A DNA stretch of 64,000 nucleotides. Origin: Punica granatum. Lineage: Eukaryota > Streptophyta > Magnoliopsida > Myrtales > Lythraceae. Positions 35,450 through 46,014 of this stretch are shown here, one piece after another; the stretch's first letter is position 1, and every line of letters begins with the position of its first letter. The notes under the pieces were generated by a model. The model was not told where the DNA came from. It worked only from the letters and a program-made list of their open reading frames with translations, and searched no databases. The position numbers and the translations under genes were made by a program. The stretch covers positions 26,754,811-26,818,810 of the forward strand of contig NC_045128.1 of NCBI RefSeq assembly GCF_007655135.1, in the 5' to 3' direction.

Positions 35450-36850
35450 ATGCCAAGAAATGGGAATTCACGGCAAAATGATAATCAAGCAACATATGAA
35501 GAAGATTACGACACTGAGCTTATGTGGATTTATCTGGCGCTTGAGAATGCAGCGGCCGAACAACATGTCCCGCGCAACATTCCTTGTAGAACCTCAAGTC
35601 TACAAGGCAGACATTACATAGAGGAAGTTCTTGCCAATGACACAAGGTGTTACGAGAATTTCAGGATGAACCCTCACGTATTTCATAACTTGTGCGATTT
35701 GTTAAGGGCAAATTGTGGAATCAGAAATTCCAGTAAAGGTATGACCGTCGAGGAGATGGTTGACATGTTCTTAATGGTAGTTGGACATAGTACGCGCTTC
35801 GCTGTGGTTGCCGAACGATTTCAACATTCTAAGGAGACGGTGTCACGGGTCATCAAGTTAATAGTTCGAGGAATTCATTCGTTGTCACCAACGTACATAA
35901 GACGGAGGAACGTTGATGTGTAACCTGAAATTCAGAGATGCCGAAAATGGTACCCATTCTTTAAGGTATTTGGCGTACATCTGAGAAATTAAAATGGCAA
36001 TTAATTTTTTGATTTATACTATAATTCGTATTCTTTTCATTATTACTATAGAATTGCATTGGAGCAATCGATGGAACCCATGTGGCTGCTTGTGTTCCTT
36101 CATCGGTGAGAGGCGCGTATCGCCATCGAAATAACGATATTACGCAAAATGTTCTCGCTGCTTGATCGCATGACATGATGTTCACACATGTCGTGACTGG
36201 ATGGGAGGGTTCTGCTCACGATTCGAGACTTTTGTCCGATGCCGTTACATTGCAATCATTCCCCGCACCATATGGTGGTAAGTTGTTCTTGCTCATGTCG
36301 CATGTTCCTTGTCAATCGCATATGTATTTTCATAATTACATTCAACAACGTTATCTATTAGATCTACATTTGTGCTTGCAGAATATTATTATGTAGTTGA
36401 TGTGGGATTCTCCAATATTCCCAGTTATATGGCTCCTTACAAAGGGTAAATGTATCATCGCAGTGACTTTAATGATGACACCCCACCAACGACGGAGAAA
36501 GAGTTATTCAATCAGCGCCATGCATCCATTCGTAATGTTATTGAAAGGTGTTTTGGGTGCTAAAGAACATATTTGCCATACTGCGGACAATGCCTAATTA
36601 CGGCCCGGTTTGCCAAGGACAAATTACTCTGGCATGCTTCATGTTACACAATTTCATTCGGCTTAATAATTATCACGATAGATTATTCGAAGAGCATGGA
36701 AATGCATGGCAATATTACGATGAATTCCGAAATCCTCCTCATCTAATTGGAGATCAGGTTTATGTAAACATGAGAAGCAGGGAAATGGACGCATTACGTA
36801 ACCGTATTGCAAATGCAATATGGCAAGCGGAAACAACAGGAAGTCGGTAA
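35450..36850 (+). pseudogene. Harbinger DDE transposase (HARBI1/ALP1-like), broken
   Basis: The start MPRNGNSRQNDNQATYEEDY leads into FRMNPHVFHNLCDLLRANCG and the helix-turn-helix region VVAERFQHSKETVSRVIKLI. Three exons fit: to 35965, 36052-36277 and 36382-36850, with GT-AG introns 35966-36051 and 36278-36381. The DDE pieces are visible: CIGAIDGTHVAA (first Asp), VVTGWEGSAHDSRLL (second Asp) and the ERCFGVLKNIF region with the final acidic residue. Three in-frame stops break it: TAA at 35921, TGA at 36163 and TAA at 36447. Otherwise the frame is preserved to TAA/TGA-type termination at 36848, so decay is recent and by point changes, not deletion. Confidence 0.85.
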
Positions 36851-37022
36851 TATTTGAATGAATGGATGGTATAAATAATTGATTATAATGGGATTGTATG
36901 TTTTAATAAGATATGGAGCCCACCAGTTTGACTTTGAGAAAGTGTATTTTTTTGTGTAATGTTAAGTTAAAGTTAAAGTAAAAATTTTTTTAACTTTAAC
37001 TGCGAATCCAAACGGGCCATGA

Positions 37023-39310
37023 ATCTTCTTCCAACATTGTAAGGCCCTTTAGCTAGAAATCTAATCTCATGAGTGATTTTTTCATTACTTGCTAAATTAG
37101 CATACTAACATGAAAGAAACAAGAACTAGTTAATAAGAGCTCCACTAATTTATAGAATTTGGCTAGTTGGAAAACACATCTTACTAATTCTTGACCCAAG
37201 AATGGAATCTCTCAATAATAGCTTTGTAAAGCTCCTTCTGTGATAATCGACGTAGGAGATTTTTCCTTTTCAATTCAGCCTAAAATTTACTGCATAACAC
37301 ATTTAAGATATGATCTACTATCCTGCGGAAAGGAGCAATTGCTTCATGATTAAATATCACATATCTATGTGCTTGTGTGAGTTCCTGTTCATCAAAGCCA
37401 ACACTATCTACCCTTCCAAGAGGCTCACCATAGTATGAGAATGAAGGTGAGGAAAAGACATGATTAATAACATCACCATTTTTCTTTGTCGTATTTGGTT
37501 GCATGCCAACACCTTCAAAATATCTTGAACAAAATGTTGTATACTCTTTAGCAATATATCCTTCTGCAATTGAATCTTTGGGATGTGCTCTTTTATGACC
37601 ATAGGACTTTAACATGCGTAAGTACCTAGAGGACCAATTGGAATAGTTGATTATTTAGATTAAGGGGTATTTACCTAAAATGGCTCATGGTTTGCCCGTT
37701 TTGTCAAATCTATCATATACTTTTTTTTTGTCAAATCTATCCCATGGTTTACTTTTTGCATCAAATCTATCATTGCGTTATCTTTTCCGTCGACATCTAA
37801 CGGCTGTGCTGACGTGGTGCCTAAGTGGCAAGTGTGGCCCACTATCTCTCCACGTGCCACGTTAGCACGACCGTTAGATATTGACAGAAAAGATAACGTC
37901 GGGATAGATTTGATGCAAAAAGTAAACTATGGGATAAATTTGACAAAAAAAACTATAGGATAGATTTGACAAAACGGACAAACCATAGGCCATTTTAGGT
38001 AAAAACCCCTTAGATTAAAAGGGAAATGCTGATTCAAAGGGGAAAATGTTTATTATGGCAGTACCTTTTAATTGGATACATCCACCGATATTGCACAAGC
38101 CCCGCAATTTTAGCCTCTTCAGCCAAATAAACAATTAGAAGGACCATTATGGTGAAGAAACCAGGCGTAAATTCTCTCCATGTTGCAGAGAGTAACCACA
38201 ATTTGAGCCTCAAGTTTCTCTAACTCATTGACATCAAGAGTGGAGGAGCATAACATTTTGAAAAACCCACATAACTCAATAACAACTGTCTTCACTTTCT
38301 TGGGCAAAACACTCCCTAATACCATAGACAAGAGATCCTGTATCAGTATATGACAGTCATGGCTTTTGAGTCTGAAAATTTTACGTTGCCTTAGATGAGC
38401 ACAACGTGAAAACCTCGAAGAATATCTAGCTAGAACTTTCACCTCCTTCAATACTTCTAAGAATATGCCATTCTCTTTAGTAGACATAGAAAAGCAAGCA
38501 CGTGGCAAATACAGCTTGTTGAAATCACATTGTTGTGGGTGAAGTTTGTGTCTTATATTAATGTCTTTAAGTTCAAGATGGGCATTCACGTTTGTCTTTA
38601 CTCTTATCAAGATTCAACAACGTGTTAAGCAAATTATCACATACGTTCTTCTCAATGTGCATCACATCGAGATTATGGGGCAATATGTTAAACTCCCAAT
38701 AACGTAAATCAAAGAACACACTTTTCTTATTCCATGGTTCTTTCTCTTCATTTCATTTCCTCTTTCCAGAGGTTTTGGAGTTGGATTTTTCATAATGAAT
38801 GACCTTCCATCAAGTTGCCTTAACATCTCAATTCCAAATAGCATAATAGGATCGGAGCTTCCCTAAATTCTTCTATCCCATCAAATGACTATCTCTTCGA
38901 AATCCATGACTTTGTGGCAAAAATCTCCGATGTCCCATGTAACAATACTTTCCGCCATGCTTCAACCATCTAGAACATTTACATCAAAATGAGCCTCTTC
39001 ATGTGGTTGACGTAGATTACTCATTTGGATATCATGCAATAATTTTCCGATAGGATTCTCAGGCAACCTACTTTCTACATGAATCGGGTTAGAAGATGAA
39101 GATGCCAATTCAGGACCTACTTCACATTCTCCATGACAAATCCATTTAGTGTATCATCTCAAAAAACCATAACAAACTAGATGATTTTTAACAGTTTGCT
39201 TATCCGAATAAAAAACATTGCAGCAATTCATGCAAGGGCATAAAATCTTTTCATCCCGAGCTATCCGCTTGAATGCAAAATTAATATATTTAGAAACCCT
39301 CGTGAATATG
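37023..39310 (-). pseudogene. CACTA TNP2-type transposase remnant: N-terminal domain plus DUF4218
   Basis: From the right: KILCPCMNCCNVFYSD and KNHLVCYGFLR, a stop, then YTKWICHGE (39305-39105) is the transposase-associated Cys domain. PHEEAHFD and then MLFGIEMLRQLDGRSF (38844) mark the edges of TNP2, but the ~400-residue catalytic core between them is absent, so an internal deletion removed it. KDINIRHKLHP, ARYSSRFSRCAHLRQRKI and SHDCHILIQDLL (38610-38119), then HPKDSIAEGYIAKEYTTFCS (37615-37280), are DUF4218. The MITE at 37664-38009 sits between the two DUF4218 pieces. Stops and frameshifts are frequent. Confidence 0.75.
37664..38009. mobile_element. Mutator-type MITE, 346 bp, perfect 9-bp target duplication
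   Basis: The ends GGGGTATTTACCTAAAATGG and CCATTTTAGGTAAAAACCCC open long inverted arms of roughly 150 bp. TTAGATTAA flanks both sides exactly (37655-37663 and 38010-38018), the 9-bp duplication of Mutator-type insertion. The centre has CACGTG-type words and no coding sequence. Its first bases resemble those of the 468-bp element at 27698. Confidence 0.9.
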
Positions 39311-39599
39311 CATGACAAATTCTATTGTCTAGTTGAATCTAAATCTTGTCCATACTATTCATCATCTGACCAATAAGTGATCTAACAATTAATTTAATTT
39401 ATCTAAAAACTGATACTGAAAGTAAAGCATATTCAGGTGCATATTAATCAAATTTCAACATCTACAGCAATGTATATAAAATATGTATAAATGTTCAAAA
39501 ACCGTGAATGAAGGACACTAGAAGATCAAGACAAACTAAAATAATGGCCTCAAAGTTACAAGAGAAACAAGGCTGGAGACTATATCACAAAGATATAAT

Positions 39600-41343
39600 T
39601 GCTAGTTCCACGGGGCGCAACGGAAGCGTAAAAAGAACAGAAATTCAAAATTTTCTACCCGTGAAACTAATTCCAAGACCTACTAGAAGAATAAGAGTAA
39701 ATAAAAGCGTACCTGGAATATTTAAAATTGTCGACCGAGTGTCCCACGCGTGACGCCTCTACTGGAATCCACACCGACTTTGTCGACGAGTCTTCGAGAT
39801 CGGCGATACTAGCGGCCAACACTCGAAAGAAACATCGATGCGACACCCGAAATTTTCAGACTAATGGACCTAATATGAATTGAACAATTCAATTCAAATT
39901 ATTTATATTAAAATAAAGCATACACACATGTATATACGTATATGCTTATGCATGCATATATATATCATATATATATATATCCACACACTGTCACATATAT
40001 ATCTTAAAAACTTTGAGCTATATATATCTATATATATAGAGCTTGGGGGGGACGAATTTCATGTCCCTGACCGGTGTGGGACAAAGTGAAATAAGGATCC
40101 CAATTGTGTATGTATATATATATAGTCTGTCATTCATTGCCCCCCTTTTTATAAGAGAAAGAGCGGTGACGAAAACGTAAACTCCACCGATCTATATATC
40201 TCTATATATTTTACATACATACACATTGTATCGTGTATCAATGATGTCCATTAATCTAATAAATCGAATACAATTAATCGACAAATTTAATCTCATTAAA
40301 TATCCGATTAATCGGTCGCACCATAAATCACCTAATCTTTATTAGACGATTTTATTGTTTCAAAATATCCCGTCGATTTAGTCGTCGTGTGTGACCCTGT
40401 AGGTTCCCAATTACGTTGACAGTAATATCAAAATCTCTATTTCAATTTTACAAACAGTGAGCGGCATCTAGCAATGCATCACTGTTACTCAAGTAATCGA
40501 AAAGTCAATTTCTCGACGAATCTCGTGACCTATATTACCGTGTAATATAATCCATTGTCCTCTATATCTCTATTGAGCCCAAGGCATGGTCGATGACATT
40601 CTTGTATGGCTCAATATCTCTCTTTCTTGGTTTACCGGGTAAGTCTATCAGAACAAATGAGCTCGATATCGTTATATCGACTCATTTGGGTATGCATACA
40701 CTTTTAGACTTAACCACCAAGTGGCCGTGAGATATCGCTCCCGTTTCGTAGGAGGGACAAATTCTATCTTGATCACTCACATTCCTCTCCATGCTCTGTG
40801 GTATACCCAATAACTGTCTTTATAACCATCCTGTTACAGTGGCGTTTGACAGTATCAAAGTATATGACATTACATGTAGGAATCTATGGTGACCTCAAGT
40901 CAAAGGACCATTACACTATAGTCACTTTGAGATATGCTAATGACAGTCACGTAACAACCCATGTAGCAATCTCATGGCGGATCAGTCCTATACACATTAC
41001 TCTTAATGTATACATGTGGTGTGATTTGATATCTCCATATCCATGACCTATGAGATTTGGTCATCAATCAACACTTACACTAGTCTAACCGTATTATCGT
41101 TGTCCTAATTAACGATAATACTTTAACTATGGACATTTAGGAATAATGTTCAGTAATTATAGGGTCTCACAATCAAGTCACACTTGATGCCTATTGAACC
41201 TACTATTCCAAGGACATTATTGTGTAAAATCATATTTAGCGCAATCTACACAATAACAAATATGCCTCGTAATATAATGAAATACATGTCATATTACAGA
41301 ACTGATGATAGATTGCATCTAGGGCATACACCAATTCCCAACA
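39600..41343 (-). repeat. Copia 3' LTR
   Basis: Same length as the other LTR (1,744 bp), TG...CA. It contains CACCGGTGTGGGACAAAGTG-like promoter-region words and TATATATA tracts at 39960-40035 and 40105-40125. The long open frames at 40798 and 41184 are shadows. Confidence 0.95.
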
Positions 41344-41356
41344 ATCTCCCACTTGC
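41344..41356 (-). other. Copia polypurine tract
   Basis: The minus strand reads GCAAGTGGGAGAT immediately before the 3' LTR, the expected second-strand primer site. Confidence 0.8.
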
Positions 41357-41357
41357 A

Positions 41358-43872
41358 CTAGAGCCAATCTGGCATCTGTCTAATGCCAATAGATCTAGTG
41401 TGAGCCTCGTGCTTGCGCTGCACAAGAGGCTTCGTAAGTGGATTTGCGAGATTCTCATCTGTTGGTATTCTGCATATCTTCACATCTCCTCTGTCGATGA
41501 TCTCGCGAATGAGATGGAAGCGCCTGAGTATATGTTTGGATCGCTGGTGAGACCTGGGTTCCTTAGCTTGCGCAATGGCTCCATTGTTGTCACAATAGAG
41601 ATCCACTGGGTCTGCGATGCTATGAACCACAACAAGTTCTGTTACGAACTTCTTGATCCAAACGGCCTCTTTTGCAGCGTTAGAGGCAGCAATATACTCG
41701 GCCTCTGTGGTAGAATCGGCTATTGTCTCCTGTTTGGAACTCTTCCAACTCACAGCACCTCCATTTAGGCAGAACACATACCCTGACTGCGATCTACTGT
41801 CGTCCTTATCGGTCTGGAAGCTAGCATCGGTGTAACCTCTTACAACGAGCTCTTCTTCGCCTCCATATACTAAAAACATCTCCTTAGTCCTTCGTAAGTA
41901 CTTAAGGATGTTCTTTACTGCAATCCAGTGTCTTTCACCTGGATCTGATTGGTATCGACTCGTCATACTCAAAGCATACGAGACATCTGATCGAGTGCAT
42001 AACATAGCATACATGATGGATCCAATAGCTGACGCATATGGAATCCTATTCATGCGGTCCCTCTCCTCTCGAGTAGAAGGACTTTGAGTCTTCGAAAGGC
42101 TTATGCCATGTAACATAGGCAGCGACCCTTTCTTAGAATCATGCATGCTAAAACGCCGAAGCACTTTATCTATGTATGCACTCTGACTTAGGCCAAGCAG
42201 TCTCCTGGATCTATCTCTATAGATCCTAATACCTAGCACGTAGGTAGCTTCGCCTAAGTCCTTCATAGAGAAACACCTTCCCAACCAAGTCTTTACAGAC
42301 TGTAGGGAAGGAATGTCATTCCCTATCAGAAGTATGTCATCTACATATAACACCAGGAAGATTACTATGCTCCCACTAACCTTCTTGTAAACACAGGGTT
42401 CATCTTCATTCTTGAGGAAACCAAACTCTTTGATTGCATCATCAAAACGAAGATTCTATCTCCTAGAAGCTTGCTTCAGCCCATAAATAGACCGTTGTAG
42501 CTTACAAACCTTTTCGGCACTATGTGGATCGACAAAACCCTCAGGTTGCGTCATATACACATCCTCGAGGAGATTCCCGTTTAGGAAAGCAGTTTTGACA
42601 TCCATTTGCCAGATCTCATAATCATAATAAGCTGCAATTGCAAGCAAGATCCTTATGGATTTAAGCATAGCCACCGGGGAAAAAGTTTCGTCATAGTCAA
42701 CACCATGAACTTGTCTGAAACCTTTTGCCACAAGTCGGCCCTTAAAGGTAATCACATTACCGTCCATATCAGTCTTCTTCTTGAAAACCCACTTACACCC
42801 AATGGGTTTTGCCCCTTCAGGTGGATCAACCAAAGTCCATACTTGGTTAGTGTACATGGACTCCATCTCAGATCTCATGGCCTCCAACCATTTCTCAGAG
42901 TCATGGCCTATTACGGCTTCCGCATAGGTTGTGGGCTCATCATTATCTATGAGCAATACGTCATTGTCTTGAGTCACGAGAAATCCATATCTCTCGGGCT
43001 CATGACGTATCCTACTAGACCTACGAGGCTCCTGTGTCACTTGTGTAGAAGATTGTGCCACAATAACTTGTGGTACTTGTTCTGCAACATCGCCCGTCGA
43101 TTGGTCAATGTCATTTTGTGGTAGAACTTCCCCAAGTTCTAATTTCCTCCCACTAGTTCCTTTGGAGAGAAACTCTTTCTCAAGGAATACCGCAGTTCGA
43201 GCGACAAACACTTTGCCCTCGATGGGATTATAGAAATAGTATCCTCGAGTTTCCTTAGGATACCCCACAAAGTAACATTTGTCCGATTTAGGGCCAAGCT
43301 TATCCGAAGACAATCTCTTCACATAAGCTTCGCAACCCCATATCTTTAGAAAAGACATCTTGGGACGCTTCCCATACCACATCTCATATGGCGTCCTTTC
43401 AACTGATTTCGACGGAGCATTGTTTAATATGAGAGCAGCTGTCTGTAGAGCATATCCCCAGAAGGAGTCAGGTAAGTTTGCATGACTCATCAAAGATCGA
43501 ACCATATCTAATAAAGTTCGATTCCTCCTTTCAGCTACACCATTCCACTGTGGTGTTCCAGGTAGAGTCAGTTGAGATAAAATCCCACACTGTTTAAGAA
43601 AGTCAGTGAACTCATAGCTCAAATATTCACCTCCTCGATCTGATCGAAGAACTTTAATGCTCTTACCCAACTGATTCTCCACTTCATTCTTAAATTCTTT
43701 GAACTTTTCAAAGGATTCAGATTTGTGTTTCATCAAATACACATATCCAAATCTACTGAAATCATCAGTAAATGTAATGAAGTAGAGATACCCACCTCTA
43801 GCAAGCTTGTTCACTGGTCCACATACATCAGTATGTATGAGAGCCAGATGATCACTAGCTCGCTCACCTTTT
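41358..43872 (-). pseudogene. Copia pol: integrase, reverse transcriptase and RNase H, broken
   Basis: Integrase core: FTDDFSRF and DRGGEYL give the two Asp residues, and NGVAERRNRTLLDMVRSLM the Glu. Reverse transcriptase: WVFKKKTDMDGNV, RLVAKGFRQ, QMDVKTAFLNG, then YVDDILLIGND at 42349. RNase H: GYTDASFQTDKDDSRSQSGY, KQETIADSTTEAEY and YCDNNGA. The reading stays in one frame except for a nonsense codon TAG at 42456-42458, where the family has Trp after KQASRR, just before the YVDD region. Upstream it is cut from the gag-protease frame by one extra base in the T run at 43869-43873. Both lesions are single-base events. Confidence 0.92.
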
Positions 43873-45312
43873 TCCGGTAAAAGGGGCCTTAGTCATTTTC
43901 CCCATTAAGCAAGGTTCGCATGTCTCGATCGATTCTAAATCAAACGAGTCCAATAATCCATCCTTATGGAGTCTAGAGATGCGATTCTCGCTAATATGGC
44001 CTAAACGACAATGCCAGAGGTAAGTCGGGTTCGAATCATTAGATTTGAGCCGTTTGGTTTCCACATTATAAATAGGCGTATCTAGATCAAGAACATACAG
44101 ACCATTACTTAAATGTGCACTGCCATAATATACATCATTCATGTACATAGAACAACACTTGTTCTTGATAGTGAAACAAAATCCCTTCTTGTCCAAACAA
44201 GAAACAGATATTATGTTTCTACTAATAGCAGGTACATAATAACAGTCGTTAAGATCTAATACTAGCCCAGTAGGCAAAACTAGGTGATAAGTCCCTACAG
44301 TTAATGTAGCAACTCTTGCTCCATTTCCAACTCGTAGGTCCACTTCGCCCTTTGCCAACGATCTACTGTTCTTTAGGTCCTGCATATTTCCACAAATATG
44401 AGCACCACACCCGGTATCTAATACCCAAGATGTAGAAGTAATAGATACATTGATCTCTATAACATGGATACCTGAAGTAGAAGTCTCACTTCCTTTCTTC
44501 TTCTTCAACTCCTCTAGGTATACCTTACAATTCCGCTTCCAATGTCTAGTGTTGCCACAATGGAAGCAGTAATCATTCTTCGCCACCTTGGCTTTAGGCT
44601 TCAACGTACCCAAGTCATACTTGGATGCACCTTTAGCCCTCTTGCCTTTACTCTTGCCCTTGCCCTTTCTTTTGGTCCCCTGGACCATTAGAACGGACAT
44701 CCCCTTACTGATATCATGCTCAGCTGTTCTCAACATGTTAAGCAATTCAGGCAATGGTTTATTATAGTCATTCATATTATAGCTCATAATGAACTGACTA
44801 TAACTGCTGGGCAGTGACTGTAGGACTAAATCTGTGGCCAACTCTTGACCCAGAGGAAATCCCAGTCTTCCCAGAGTCTCGACGTACCCAATCATCTTGA
44901 GTACATGAAGACCCACTGGGCTACCCTCAGTCAACCTTGCCTGAAAAAGTGCTTTAGAGATCTCGAATCTCTCATGTCGGGCCTGCTCTTGATAGAGTTG
45001 CCTGAGATGCACGATCATATCGTACGCCATCATGTTCTCGTGTTGCTTCTGAAGCTCCGAGTCCATGGTGACTAACATGAGACATCCGACGTTTACGGCA
45101 TCATCATGATGCTTACTATAAGCATCTTTCTCAGCTTGGGGGGCATCGTCAGGTGGTGACTCAAGAAGAGATTGCTCTAAGACATATAGTTTCTTTTCTT
45201 GGGTGAGAACAATTCTCAAGTTTCGATACCAACTAAGGAAATTATTCCCTGACAGTTTGTCCTTATCAAGGACGGATCGCAAACAGAAAATACTAGAAGT
45301 GCTCCCTGCCAT
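43864..45312 (-). CDS. Copia gag and protease (start of the polyprotein)
   Basis: I chose the ATG at 45310-45312 (MAGSTSSIF), 27 codons inside the longest frame, because the upstream residues are hydrophobic leader shadow. The gag part contains LSGNNFLSWYRNLRIVL and ELLNMLRTAEHDI. A basic linker leads to the CCHC zinc knuckle CFHCGNTRHWKRNC (about 44535-44580), then the aspartic protease site WVLDTGCGAHICG (about 44395-44435), and the start of the integrase zinc region (HCRLGHISENRI, CEPCLMGK). It stops at 43864 after FTGKR because of the frameshift. Gag packages the element RNA; the protease would process the polyprotein. Confidence 0.9.
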   Translation of the reverse strand: MAGSTSSIFCLRSVLDKDKLSGNNFLSWYRNLRIVLTQEKKLYVLEQSLLESPPDDAPQAEKDAYSKHHDDAVNVGCLMLVTMDSELQKQHENMMAYDMIVHLRQLYQEQARHERFEISKALFQARLTEGSPVGLHVLKMIGYVETLGRLGFPLGQELATDLVLQSLPSSYSQFIMSYNMNDYNKPLPELLNMLRTAEHDISKGMSVLMVQGTKRKGKGKSKGKRAKGASKYDLGTLKPKAKVAKNDYCFHCGNTRHWKRNCKVYLEELKKKKGSETSTSGIHVIEINVSITSTSWVLDTGCGAHICGNMQDLKNSRSLAKGEVDLRVGNGARVATLTVGTYHLVLPTGLVLDLNDCYYVPAISRNIISVSCLDKKGFCFTIKNKCCSMYMNDVYYGSAHLSNGLYVLDLDTPIYNVETKRLKSNDSNPTYLWHCRLGHISENRISRLHKDGLLDSFDLESIETCEPCLMGKMTKAPFTGKR

Positions 45313-46000
45313 GGTAACTACCACAGAAATATGCAAAATAAGTATTACGATACAACAATATTTAATGATGACTTTATTAAATATTGCTCCCACTATTTAT
45401 ATCAAATCAATGACCCTCACCATTGATTCAGAGAATATCATTCTCATAGTAGCTCAAGATCCATATCTCACCAAGCTCTGAGTCAGCGAGGGCTGATTCA
45501 CCAAGAACTGGCTATTTAGGTAGGGAACTCACTTTCCCAATTGCATCACATGCAACTCTTGATTAGTTGGGTGAATAACTCCTTATTCAAATTTATCTTG
45601 TAGATCGATGCCCAACTACATGCCTCTGAACTCCTAATCCTATTAGGCTTGCTCAGTTAAGTCCGACCCATTGGTAAACACCACGTCTTACTAGGATAGA
45701 TGAGGGCATCCTGCGAAGGCAACGTCTACACACTCATCGATCTTGGTCTTGACGAGTGTTACACGGTGGAAGAATATGGACTTAATATTTTGAGGGATTT
45801 TATTAACATTTAATCGATCTCACCATACACTATTATGTAACAATTACATAATAGTCCACACGTATAACTATTATACTAACACAACTAGGACCTAGTCCAT
45901 GTCTAACAGTCATGCACCGCAAATATCAAACATAATCATACCAGTACCAAGCATAAAATCATATTTTATGCTATTATCTACTCAGATTCTAACTAGCTAG

Positions 46001-46012
46001 GCTTTGATACCA
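46001..46012 (-). other. Copia primer-binding site
   Basis: The minus strand reads TGGTATCAAAGC, two bases inside the 5' LTR. It differs at one position from the commoner TGGTATCAGAGC seen at 3339-3350. Confidence 0.85.
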
Positions 46013-46014
46013 AT

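Larger units (their letters stand above)
32729..37019 (+). mobile_element. PIF/Harbinger transposon with two ORFs, inserted in the CACTA element (4.29 kb)
   Basis: The ends CGCTGCGTTTGGATTC and GAATCCAAACGGGCCA share 12 of 16 positions as inverted repeats, followed inward by AAAGTTAAA/TTTAAC words. The same trinucleotide TGA flanks both sides (32726-32728, 37020-37022). It is not the usual TTA/TAA, but removing the element with one TGA restores a continuous CACTA reading (LAKGPYNVGRRFK then FRLKNF), which fixes the borders. Inside are the two genes expected for Harbinger, both on the plus strand and both broken: a Myb/SANT-like ORF1 and a DDE nuclease. Confidence 0.85.

Noticed and set aside
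40798..41768. 82-aa and 194-aa plus-strand frames, the first repeated exactly at 47213
   Set aside because: They lie in the LTRs or opposite the RNase H coding strand of the copia element; the duplication is the LTR pair.
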